Assembly (NCBI GenBank): GCA_041628615.1
Contig: JBFKOW010000146.1
Location: 1-8,960, forward strand
Direction of reading: 5' to 3'
DNA length: 8,960 nt
Source: JAMWZF01 sp041628615
GTDB taxonomy: Bacteria; Pseudomonadota; Alphaproteobacteria; Rhodobacterales; Rhodobacteraceae
Program-made: the position numbers and the translations under genes
Shown here: positions 1 through 5,741 of the stretch, piece by piece
Numbering within the stretch: the stretch's first letter is position 1
Layout of the letters: each line of letters begins with the position of its first letter
The notes under the pieces: model-generated
Told to the model about the DNA's origin: nothing
What the model saw: the letters and a program-made list of their open reading frames with translations, nothing else
Databases searched by the model: none

Positions 1-194
1 ACGAGGCCGGGCGTGGTCGAGCGGAACCGCCGCCGGGTGCCGATCCCCGACGACCGTTCCGCGGCCGGGTCCGGCTCGCCTGCCTGCGCGATCCGCGGGG
101 TGTGATCGAAGCCCTGCAGCATCGAGGTCGCGGCGTCGTAATGCGCGCGGATGTCCTCCTCGCGCAGTTCCATCTGGTCGGCGGTCTGGCTCAT
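1..194 (-). CDS. Unknown protein, N-terminal part (gene cut by window edge)
   Basis: An open frame of 64 codons starts at ATG 194-192 and runs off the left edge without a stop. The start codon overlaps the stop of the upstream gene as ATGA, the usual sign of translational coupling. A purine-rich Shine-Dalgarno tract (GAGGGGG) lies about 7 nt upstream, inside the end of the preceding gene. The visible protein begins MSQTADQMELREEDIRAHYD, an acidic probably helical stretch, then becomes rich in Pro, Gly, Ser and Arg from about residue 40, suggesting a flexible linker before a domain outside the window. No signal peptide or membrane segment is visible in the 64 residues. I do not recognise the family. 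It is the fourth gene of the minus-strand operon and probably works with the three genes before it. The frame and coupling are seen directly; the shared role is inferred. Confidence 0.72.
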   Translation of the reverse strand, partial: MSQTADQMELREEDIRAHYDAATSMLQGFDHTPRIAQAGEPDPAAERSSGIGTRRRFRSTTPGL

Positions 195-679
195 CCTCCG
201 TCCCCCTCAAAGGTGATATCGCCGCGCCAGCGCATCTCGGCGGCGGCGTCGCTGCACAGGTGCCGGCCGCCTACGGTGCGCCCCGCGACCTCGCCCTCAA
301 ACAGGCAGTAGACCGGGGCGCCGGAGCCGGACTGGTTGCCTTCGAGACGCAGGTAGACGGCCCCGTCGACGCAGGTCGAATGCAGTTTGCCCGACATCCG
401 GTGGCTGTCGTTCCAGCCCTCGAACGACCCGGCGGCGACATCCATGATCATCTGCGCGCTGCCGTCCTGCCCGAAGGTTCCCCTGATTGCCGCGATGGCG
501 CAGTCCGGGTCGCCCTGATCGGGGACCGGCGGGGGCGGGGCCGGTTCCGGCGCGAAGATGCCCTGCCCGATCAGCGCCAGCACCACCCCGGACGCCAGCC
601 CGACGAGCGCGATCGCGATCTGGGTCCGGCTGTTGATCCGCGCCACTTCGACGGCGCTGTCCGGTTTGTCGTCGGCCAT
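191..679 (-). CDS. Single-pass membrane protein with four-cysteine extracytoplasmic domain, function unknown
   Basis: This 162-residue protein has a short charged N-terminus, one hydrophobic segment at about residues 20-42 (starting QIAIALVGLASGVVLALIG), a proline-rich linker (about 43-55), and a domain of about 105 residues. Arg14, Arg18 and similar charges before the membrane segment predict an N-in, C-out topology, so the C-terminal domain would lie in the periplasm. That domain has exactly four cysteines (60, 103, 125, 142), which could form two disulfides; the visible parts of the two neighbouring full-length operon proteins have none. The start ATG 679-677 is supported by AGGTGA, which overlaps the stop of the upstream gene only 4 bp away. 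Its stop overlaps the next ATG (ATGA). I do not recognise the family; the membrane segment is too long and lacks a lipobox, so a lipoprotein is unlikely. A membrane anchor or sensor for the cluster is an inference. Confidence 0.8.
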   Translation of the reverse strand: MADDKPDSAVEVARINSRTQIAIALVGLASGVVLALIGQGIFAPEPAPPPPVPDQGDPDCAIAAIRGTFGQDGSAQMIMDVAAGSFEGWNDSHRMSGKLHSTCVDGAVYLRLEGNQSGSGAPVYCLFEGEVAGRTVGGRHLCSDAAAEMRWRGDITFEGDGG

Positions 680-683
680 ACCG

Positions 684-1793
684 TCACCTGTAATTGAGCA
701 CCCGGCCGCCCGGGCTCACGACGAACTTGCGCACGTTGCCGAAACCCGGCGGGTTCAGTTCGGCCAGCGCCTGGAAGGGCCGCTGCGGCAGGATGATCGC
801 CCGGTCCATGCGGGTCGCGCCGGTCTCGGCTCCCTGTCCGCCGAACGGGTCGAGGGCGAAGACCTGCCGCTCCACCGTGCCGAACCAGCCGGACTTCTCG
901 CGCTCCACCCGTTCGCTCAGCAGGTCCTCCTCGGTCCAGACCAGCGCCCAGTCCTCGCCCTCGGGCGCCTGCGCCGCCTGCAGCACCTCGCGCAGCGGAC
1001 CGGCCTGCCGGGTGAAGGCGTGGGAATACATCGGCCCGACATGGATCCGGCGCAGCCGCTTGGGATGCAGGTCGTCGAAATCGGTGTCGAAGCCTCGGGC
1101 GATGGTCAGAAGCTTCAGCCCCGCCACCGATTGCGCCATCAGGTGGTTCTGCACCTCGGGCCAGCGCCGCTCGTCCTTCGGCAGGCCGACCGGGCCGGTA
1201 TCCTCCAGTTCCATCAGGTAGATCTGCGGCAGGTTGATCTGGCTGTCGTAGACCGCCCAGTGCAGCAGGAACAGGCGCCGCTCGCCCTCGTTCCCGAGCC
1301 AGACCGCGTCCGGGTCGTTGCGGGCCCAGAACAACCCGCCCTTGAGCAGTTCCTCGTAATAGAGCCGCTGGGACAGGGCGAATTGCAGCTTGGTCGGGAT
1401 CTCGAGTTCGCCGACGATGGTGCGCACCATCTGGTCCTTCAGGTCGGCCACCGACGGCATCTGCCGCAGGTGCCGCTCGGCCTGCAGCGCGTCGTTCGCC
1501 ATCGTCATCAGTTCGGAAAACACCGGGAAGCCGCTCTCGACCCGGTCGAATTTCAGCTTCCCGGCATGGGGCCAGCGGCCCGAGAAGTGATACTTGTGAG
1601 CCAACGCCCGGAACGTCAGCGTGAGCCCGAGCAGGTATCGCGCGATCACCTCGACGCTGCGCCGCTCGAACCGGCCCTCGGCCTCCATCACCCCGGCGAC
1701 GCGGGACAGGTGGCCGGTGATCTTCTCGAACTTGGCGAAGTAGCGCCGCGTGACGCGGGTGTCCTCGAGGGCGAAGTGGTCAAGCTCGCTCAT
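684..1793 (-). CDS. Conserved-looking cytosolic protein of unknown function (369 aa)
   Basis: A 369-residue open frame with coding-like composition and many aromatic residues. It has no signal peptide, no convincing membrane segment and no cysteine. The N-terminal half (about 1-150) looks mainly helical; the middle (about 150-235) is rich in Trp, Tyr and Leu (for example GLFWARND, LFLLHWAVYD); the C-terminal 100 residues contain a short beta-like ending (NVRKFVVSPGGRVLNYR). I see no nucleotide-binding loop or known catalytic motif and do not recognise the family. The ATG at 1793-1791 follows a G-rich tract (GGGGGCG) rather than a strong Shine-Dalgarno. It lies 123 bp after the coiled-coil gene and only 4 bp before the membrane-protein gene, whose ribosome site overlaps this gene's stop. 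Coupling to those genes is seen; a role as cytosolic partner of the coiled-coil and membrane proteins is inferred. Confidence 0.82.
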   Translation of the reverse strand: MSELDHFALEDTRVTRRYFAKFEKITGHLSRVAGVMEAEGRFERRSVEVIARYLLGLTLTFRALAHKYHFSGRWPHAGKLKFDRVESGFPVFSELMTMANDALQAERHLRQMPSVADLKDQMVRTIVGELEIPTKLQFALSQRLYYEELLKGGLFWARNDPDAVWLGNEGERRLFLLHWAVYDSQINLPQIYLMELEDTGPVGLPKDERRWPEVQNHLMAQSVAGLKLLTIARGFDTDFDDLHPKRLRRIHVGPMYSHAFTRQAGPLREVLQAAQAPEGEDWALVWTEEDLLSERVEREKSGWFGTVERQVFALDPFGGQGAETGATRMDRAIILPQRPFQALAELNPPGFGNVRKFVVSPGGRVLNYR

Positions 1794-1829
1794 GCCGCGC
1801 GCCCCCGATCACCGATTGCCGGGCGCGAG

Positions 1830-1848
1830 GGGGACCGCCCCGGTCCCC
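1830..1848. repeat. GC-rich hairpin inside the operon spacer
   Basis: Perfect 7-bp arms (ggggacc and ggtcccc) flank a 5-nt loop (gcccc) in the 123-bp spacer between the coiled-coil gene and the 369-residue gene. There is no T-tract on either side, so it is not a typical intrinsic terminator. In the minus-strand transcript it would sit about 37 nt ahead of the downstream start. It could reduce expression of the downstream genes or stabilise the upstream message; either is inference. Confidence 0.45.
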
Positions 1849-1889
1849 GTCCGGGTGCCGCGCCCGGCCGGTCGGGCCGCGCGGCGCGC

Positions 1890-1919
1890 GCCGGGCATCG
1901 GGCAGCCGGGCATCGATCA
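1890..1919. repeat. 15-bp tandem duplication at the end of the coiled-coil gene
   Basis: The block GCCGGGCATCG occurs at 1890-1900 and again at 1905-1915. Extended to a 15-bp period (1890-1904 and 1905-1919) the two copies match at 13 of 15 positions. One copy contains the stop codon of the coiled-coil gene (1917-1919). It looks like an old slippage or local duplication event. Confidence 0.6.
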
Positions 1920-3002
1920 GCCGCCGTCCCGGCCGTAGGCGTTGGCGTCGTGCTTCTTCACGATCTCCACGAATCGGCGGGCAAAGCGTTCGTCGGCCTT
2001 GGCCTTCTTTTCCAGAACCTCGCGGGCAAAGACCATGTGGTCCTCGTGCGCCTCCAGCATGTCGGCCATCCGCGCGTTGGTGGCCGACCCGATGGCGGCC
2101 ATCGCGGTCTGCGCCTCCTGGTCGGTCTGCACGCCGATCTCGTTGATCCGGTGCGCCACGTCCTGCTGCTGGGCGGTCTTGAGCGACTTCGTCAGGGCGT
2201 CGTAGAGCACCACCCGCTGCTGGGTGTCGGTCTGCAGCTTGTTGATCAGGACCATCTGCGTCGCCGCCTGGTTCTGCAGCGAATCGATCCAGGTCTTGCC
2301 CTTCTCGATGTAGCGTTCGAGGGTCTGCGACTTCGCCAGCTTCACCTGCTCGGACTGCACCAGTTCGTTGTAGCGCGTGTTCAGCTCGGCCAGTTCGGTC
2401 TCGAGACGGGTGCGGGCGGCAGCGTCCTGTTCGACGCTGATCCGGTTCTCCAGCTCGATGATCTTCGGGTCCATGCCGCGGATCTCGGCCTTCACCTGTT
2501 CCAGCTCGGCCACCACCGTCTCGCGCTCGGTGAGGGTGGTGCTGAGGTTGGCCTCCACCTTGTCCTTCTGCTCGTTCAGCACGGCAAGCTGGCCCTGCAG
2601 CAGCTGGGTGATGACGTCGGACTTGGCGATCAGGTCCTGCAGCTTGTCGTCGATCGAGGCGGTGCGCATCCGCTCCTGCCGCATCGATTCGGATTTTCCC
2701 TTCGAGAAGATGCCGACGAAGCTTTCCCAGCCGGTCTTCGAGCGCATCTCGTCGAAATCCTGCTGGAAGCCGGCGGTCACGTCGTCCAGCCCCATGATGA
2801 GTTCGGCGATGTTGGCATTCATCGCCTCGGTATGGGCGTGAACGTCGTCGAGCGTGGCGTTCTCGATGTCGACGGCGATGTCGGTGCCCTGGGCCATCTT
2901 CTGCCGGGCCGCCTCGATCCGGCTGGTCAGTTCGGCGATCTTCGACTGCGCCTCCTGCACCTGGGTCTGGCTCTGCTTGATCTGCGCGTCGAAATCGCTC
3001 AT
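1917..3002 (-). CDS. Long coiled-coil protein, possibly distant TelA-like
   Basis: A 361-residue protein without cysteine, signal peptide or membrane segment, very rich in Gln, Glu, Lys, Ala and Leu. Heptad-like coiled coils are apparent at about residues 5-40, 120-230 and 300-350. Between them lies a short aromatic, amphipathic break (WESFVGIFSKGK, 92-103), followed by basic residues, which could contact a membrane or partner. Residues about 240-278 (TQMVLINKLQTDTQQRVVLY and on to ALTKSLKTAQQQ) resemble in pattern the conserved TelA/KlaA stretch (LTQLAVSVQGY... ALRTAVIVAQAL), as does a GQ-x-x-L-like segment near 137-142; this is a by-eye resemblance only. ATG 3002-3000 was chosen because AAAGGA lies 6 nt upstream; an in-frame GTG at 3032 lacks such a site. 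It is the first gene of the minus-strand operon. Likely role, by inference: a scaffold. Alternatives are other all-helical structural proteins. Confidence 0.82.
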   Translation of the reverse strand: MSDFDAQIKQSQTQVQEAQSKIAELTSRIEAARQKMAQGTDIAVDIENATLDDVHAHTEAMNANIAELIMGLDDVTAGFQQDFDEMRSKTGWESFVGIFSKGKSESMRQERMRTASIDDKLQDLIAKSDVITQLLQGQLAVLNEQKDKVEANLSTTLTERETVVAELEQVKAEIRGMDPKIIELENRISVEQDAAARTRLETELAELNTRYNELVQSEQVKLAKSQTLERYIEKGKTWIDSLQNQAATQMVLINKLQTDTQQRVVLYDALTKSLKTAQQQDVAHRINEIGVQTDQEAQTAMAAIGSATNARMADMLEAHEDHMVFAREVLEKKAKADERFARRFVEIVKKHDANAYGRDGG

Positions 3003-3064
3003 CTGCGGTCCTTTCCAATCGCTACCGGGCACCGGCTAGCCGAGAAATGTGTCCCGATCCTGAC

Positions 3065-3097
3065 ACCGGCCGGCCCGGCATGGGCCGCGGGGCCGGT
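3065..3097. repeat. Bulged GC-rich inverted repeat between ldt gene and coiled-coil gene
   Basis: Outer arms accggcc (3065-3071) and ggccggt (3091-3097) pair perfectly. Inner arms ggccc (3072-3076) and gggcc (3082-3086) add 5 bp around a 5-nt loop, with a 4-nt bulge at 3087-3090. No T-tract follows on the minus strand. It lies between the end of the transpeptidase gene and the coiled-coil start; it may weaken read-through or act as an operator. The rest of the 158-bp gap (3003-3160) shows no convincing promoter to my eye. Confidence 0.35.
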
Positions 3098-3160
3098 TGC
3101 GCGGAAGTCTACCGGCGATCTTGCCACGGGTGTAGCGGCAATTGCGGAAAGGGATGCCTG

Positions 3161-3964
3161 TCAGGCCCCGCCGTCGCCCTCCGCGGCCGCGATCGCCGCC
3201 TCGGCCTCGGCCGCCTCGGCTTCGGCCACGGCGCCGTAGACGGTTTCGGGATCGACGATCGTCGGCGGCAGTTCCACGCCGCGCCCGTAATGCTGCGGCT
3301 CGATCCGCTGGCTGTCGGCCTCGCTCCGCATGACCACACGGGTCGGGATGTCGACCCGCTCGTAGAGATCGATGATGTCGTGGTTGAACAGCCGGATGCA
3401 GCCGGCAGAGCCGGAATTGCCGATCGATTTCAGGTCGTTGGTGCCGTGGATGCGGTACCGCGTGTCGCGGTTGCCGCGGTAGAGGTAAAGCGCCCGGCTG
3501 CCCAGCGGGCTTGCCAGCCCGCCCGGAACGCCCTCGGCGAAGGCGGCATAGACCTCGGGTTCGGTGCGCAGCATGTTGGCGGTCGGCGTCCAGCCCGGCC
3601 ATTCCCGCTTGAGCCTCACTGTGGTGTCGCTGCGGATCGTGCGGCCAAGCCGGCCCACCCCGATCGGGTAGCGCATCGCCATGCCGTCCTCGAGCACGAG
3701 GTAGAGGAACTTCGCGTAGATATCGACCTCTATGACCCCTGGCTCCTCATCGCCGGGATAGGGGACGAGCATCCGCTTGTTCACGCCCTGGGTGTATTCG
3801 GCGGGAATCGCCGGAAGGACATAGGTGCCTTCGTCGATGATGCCGTATCCGGGGTCGTGCACCACGACCTGTTCCGCGGGGATCTCGGACTCCGGGGTGC
3901 GGGCGCATCCGGCAAGGCCGAGCGTGGCCCCGATCAGCAGGGCGGCGGCAAGGGCGCGTGGCAT
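3161..3964 (-). CDS. L,D-transpeptidase lipoprotein (YkuD / ErfK-YbiS-YnhG family)
   Basis: L,D-transpeptidases use a catalytic cysteine to make 3-3 peptidoglycan cross-links or to attach proteins to peptidoglycan in the periplasm. This 267-residue protein begins with a lipoprotein signal peptide ending in the lipobox LAGC (Cys20); Ala at +2 suggests outer-membrane sorting in Gram-negatives. The YkuD domain covers about residues 75-215, with the catalytic signature HGTND (His173) and SAGCIRL (Cys189, Arg191). The position before GC is Ala187 where many family members have His, a variant also familiar in alphaproteobacterial homologues. The last 25 residues form an Ala/Glu-rich low-complexity tail (AVAEAEAAEAEAAIAAAEG), probably unstructured. 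The start ATG 3964-3962 is set by the signal peptide; longer in-frame starts upstream read as Arg/Pro-rich noise. The ribosome site (GGGGA, spacing about 9) is modest. It precedes the coiled-coil operon on the same strand by 158 bp. Whether it cross-links peptidoglycan or anchors proteins cannot be read from sequence. Confidence 0.93.
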   Translation of the reverse strand: MPRALAAALLIGATLGLAGCARTPESEIPAEQVVVHDPGYGIIDEGTYVLPAIPAEYTQGVNKRMLVPYPGDEEPGVIEVDIYAKFLYLVLEDGMAMRYPIGVGRLGRTIRSDTTVRLKREWPGWTPTANMLRTEPEVYAAFAEGVPGGLASPLGSRALYLYRGNRDTRYRIHGTNDLKSIGNSGSAGCIRLFNHDIIDLYERVDIPTRVVMRSEADSQRIEPQHYGRGVELPPTIVDPETVYGAVAEAEAAEAEAAIAAAEGDGGA

Positions 3965-4059
3965 CAATGGTGTTCCCCATTCGGTTCGGACCGGCAAGTC
4001 ATAGCATGGCGATCCCCGGTGGCAACGGCGGGCGGCCGCGGGACGGCGGGCGGGGCGAT

Positions 4060-4084
4060 GGCCCGTCCCGGCAGGGGACGGGCC
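4060..4084. repeat. Perfect 10-bp-arm hairpin in divergent intergenic region
   Basis: Arms ggcccgtccc (4060-4069) and gggacgggcc (4075-4084) pair perfectly around the 5-nt loop ggcag. It sits in the 228-bp gap (3965-4192) between the divergently read transpeptidase gene and the 60-residue gene, so a terminator is not expected there, and no T-tract follows on either side. Candidate roles are an operator shared by both genes or a structured leader of the transpeptidase mRNA. Apart from this and the promoter at about 4124-4153 I see nothing else in the gap. Confidence 0.55.
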
Positions 4085-4123
4085 GAGCGGCGATCCGCCG
4101 TCGCGCGCCGGTGGCGCCGCAGA

Positions 4124-4153
4124 CTGCACGCGCGGCCCGAAACATGCTACGAT
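4124..4153 (+). promoter_or_regulatory. Candidate promoter of the 60-residue gene
   Basis: TACGAT at 4148-4153 matches the -10 consensus at four of six bases, in an otherwise very GC-rich stretch, 39 nt before the GTG start at 4193. The region 18 bp upstream (ctgcac, 4124-4129) is only a weak -35. The call rests mainly on the -10 box and its position. Confidence 0.35.
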
Positions 4154-4192
4154 GCAGACCCGCCGACAGCCCGGCAGCAGAAGGAGGCAGAC

Positions 4193-4375
4193 GTGGCCAA
4201 GCACATCCTCGACGGCGCCCGCACCCGGTCCGAGACGGCCCGGGCGGCGCATTTCGCACGCATCGAAACCCGGGCCCGGCCCCGGCCCCAGTCCAAGGCG
4301 CTGCAGCGCAAGCCCGGGACGCCGGCCGCCCGGCTCAGCGCCCGCCGGTTCCTCGACAGCGACGCGCAGACCTGA
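4193..4375 (+). CDS. Small arginine-rich basic protein, 60 aa, function unknown
   Basis: A GTG start at 4193-4195 follows an excellent Shine-Dalgarno AAGGAGG (4181-4187) with 5-nt spacing, and the frame closes at TGA 4373-4375. The product begins MAKHILDGARTRSETARAAH and ends RRFLDSDAQT. It has 11 Arg and 3 Lys against 5 acidic residues, no cysteine, no membrane segment and no signal peptide, so it should be soluble and strongly basic, possibly nucleic-acid binding (inference from charge only). I do not recognise the family. The same frame stays open far upstream, but the ribosome site decides the start. It is divergent from the transpeptidase gene and convergent with the creatinase gene, with only 12 bp between the two stops. 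The ribosome site makes it a believable gene; homologues of the same length would settle it. Confidence 0.68.
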   Translation: MAKHILDGARTRSETARAAHFARIETRARPRPQSKALQRKPGTPAARLSARRFLDSDAQT

Positions 4376-4390
4376 CCGACCCGCGGGTCA
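4373..4390. repeat. Inverted repeat spanning both convergent stop codons
   Basis: The 12-mer GACCCGCGGGTC (4378-4389) is a perfect palindrome, and the outer TGACC (4373-4377) also pairs with GGTCA (4386-4390). The stop codons of both convergent genes (TGA 4373-4375 on plus; TGA 4390-4388 on minus) lie within the dyad. There is no T-tract. It may act as a compact bidirectional transcription end, but this is uncertain. Confidence 0.4.
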
Positions 4391-5587
4391 GACGACGTTG
4401 AACTCCGGGCCGTAGGGATAACCGGTGATGTCCTCGGCCCCGTCCCCGGTCACGATCAGGATGTCGTGCTCGCGGTAGCCGCCGGCGCCGGGCGTGCCCT
4501 CCGGGATCGTCAGCATCGGCTCCATCGAGATGACCATCCCCGGCTCCAGGACGGTCTCGATGTCCTCGCGCAGCTCCAGCCCCGCCTCGCGGCCGTAATA
4601 GTGGCTCAGTACGCCGAAACTGTGGCCGTAGCCGAAGGTCCGGAATCGCAGGAGGTCGCGCTCGGCGAGGAAGGCGTTGATCGCCTCGGTCACCGCCGCG
4701 CAACTGACGCCCGGCCGCAGCAGGCTCATCCCGTATTCGTGCGCCGCGACGTTGGCCTCCCAGATCTTCAGGCTGGCCGGGTCCACCTCGCCGACGAACA
4801 GGGTGCGTTCCAGCGCGGTGTAGTAGCCCGAGATCATCGGGAAGGCGTTCAGGCTCAGGATGTCGCCCCGGCGCAGCGCGCGGGCGGTCACAGGGTTGTG
4901 GGCGCCATCGGTGTTGATCCCGGACTGGAACCAGACCCAGGTGTCGCGGTACTCGGCCTCGGGGAACCGCCGGGCGATCTCCAGTTCCATCGCGTCGCGG
5001 CCCGCCATCGCCACGTCGATCTCGCGGACGCCTTCGGCGATCGCCTCGCGGATCGCGTGGCCGCCGACATCGGCCACCGCTGCGCCGGCCCGGATCAGCT
5101 CGATCTCGGCGGCGGACTTGCGCATCCGCTGGCGCATGGTGGCGGGCGCGATGTCCAGCGTCGCGGCGGGGCGCAGGAAGTCCTCCAGCAGGTCGCGCTG
5201 GACAAGGGTCAGGTGGTCGCCCTCGTAGCCGATCACCGCGCCTTCGCCGGTCACCGACCGGATCGCCCGCCAGTAGTTGTTCCGCTGCCAGTCGGTGTAG
5301 GTGATATTGTCCCCGTGGCACCGCCGCCAGGGCTGGGCCGCGTCGATCCCGGCGCTGATCGTCACGCTGTCGGTGGCGGTGACGACAAGCCCGTAGGGCC
5401 GCCCGAAGCTGCAATAGAGAAAGCCCGAGTAATAGGCGATGTTGTGCATCGAGGTGAGGATGCAGGCCGCCACGCCGGCGGCCTCCATCGCCGCGCGCAG
5501 CCCGGCCAGCCGGGCCTCGTATTCCTCGGCGGCAAAGGGCAGGACGCGGTCGCCCTGGTGGAAGCGGTAGAATTCGGGACGGTCCAT
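4388..5587 (-). CDS. Creatinase (creatine amidinohydrolase, EC 3.5.3.3)
   Basis: Creatinase hydrolyses creatine to sarcosine and urea in the cytoplasm. It belongs to the M24 'pita-bread' fold but is metal-free. The 399-residue length agrees with the roughly 400 residues of the Pseudomonas enzyme. Family signatures recalled from that enzyme are present almost word for word: HNIAYYSGFLYCSFGRPY (48-65), DTWVWFQSGINTDGAHNPVT (215-234), GYYTALERTLF (254-264), GYGHSFGVLSHYYGREAGLE (319-338), and SMEPM (354-358) with GAGGYREHDILIV. The general-base His corresponds to His230, and the creatine-binding acids to Glu260 and Glu356; Arg63, His322 and Arg333 are also kept. The N-terminal domain is about 1-155, the catalytic domain about 160-399. 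ATG 5587-5585 has AAGGGGG 6 nt upstream. It is a single-gene unit: divergent from the cupin gene, convergent with the small basic gene, with no sarcosine oxidase or creatininase gene in view. The reaction is a confident family inference; the physiological setting is not visible. Confidence 0.95.
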   Translation of the reverse strand: MDRPEFYRFHQGDRVLPFAAEEYEARLAGLRAAMEAAGVAACILTSMHNIAYYSGFLYCSFGRPYGLVVTATDSVTISAGIDAAQPWRRCHGDNITYTDWQRNNYWRAIRSVTGEGAVIGYEGDHLTLVQRDLLEDFLRPAATLDIAPATMRQRMRKSAAEIELIRAGAAVADVGGHAIREAIAEGVREIDVAMAGRDAMELEIARRFPEAEYRDTWVWFQSGINTDGAHNPVTARALRRGDILSLNAFPMISGYYTALERTLFVGEVDPASLKIWEANVAAHEYGMSLLRPGVSCAAVTEAINAFLAERDLLRFRTFGYGHSFGVLSHYYGREAGLELREDIETVLEPGMVISMEPMLTIPEGTPGAGGYREHDILIVTGDGAEDITGYPYGPEFNVV

Positions 5588-5644
5588 TTCGGCCCCCTTC
5601 GTGAAAAGAGGTCCCGGCGTTCAGGACGGATCGGCGCTGTTCCG

Positions 5645-5663
5645 GGGGCGACGCCATCGCCCC
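5645..5663. promoter_or_regulatory. Inverted repeat, candidate operator between creatinase and cupin genes
   Basis: Perfect 7-bp arms ggggcga (5645-5651) and tcgcccc (5657-5663) flank the 5-nt spacer cgcca in the 154-bp divergent intergenic region (5588-5741). An 8-bp palindrome CGCTAGCG lies nearby at 5676-5683. Promoter boxes are unclear: gatact (5697-5702) could be a -10 for the cupin gene, but no good -35 is spaced from it. A regulator-binding site governing both genes is plausible by position only. Confidence 0.35.
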
Positions 5664-5741
5664 GCGCCGTGCAACCGCTAGCGCGGCGCGGCGCGCGATA
5701 CTAGACCTGTCCGCGACACGCTCCAGCACAGGCCCGACCTC

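Noticed and set aside
1780..3018. A 412-codon minus-strand frame overlapping the coiled-coil gene
   Set aside because: Arg/Asp/Gly-rich out-of-frame reading; the coiled-coil frame has the ribosome site and protein-like composition.
3003..3032. A GTG start at 3032 adding ten residues to the coiled-coil protein
   Set aside because: No ribosome site there, while ATG 3002 has AAAGGA at ideal spacing.
558..3239. An 893-codon open frame on the plus strand, antisense to the coiled-coil and 369-residue genes
   Set aside because: Repetitive His/Leu/Arg/Gly-rich translation, no motif, no ribosome site, and it covers two well-supported opposite-strand genes. Long antisense frames are expected at this GC content.
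3047..4192. The upstream extension of the small basic gene's frame (nearly 380 further codons)
   Set aside because: It is antisense to the transpeptidase gene; the AAGGAGG site before GTG 4193 marks the real start.
3965..4192. A possible riboswitch or small RNA in the 228-bp gap
   Set aside because: Only one simple hairpin and a -10-like box are visible; no known riboswitch core was recognised.
4388..5587. DddP (M24-fold DMSP lyase) or a metal-dependent aminopeptidase P instead of creatinase
   Set aside because: The creatinase-specific strings around His230, Glu260, His322, Arg333 and Glu356 are all present, and the protein fits the creatinase length and N-terminal domain.
4466..5704. A 412-codon plus-strand frame antisense to creatinase
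   Set aside because: Low-information composition, no start signal, fully explained as the complement of creatinase codons.
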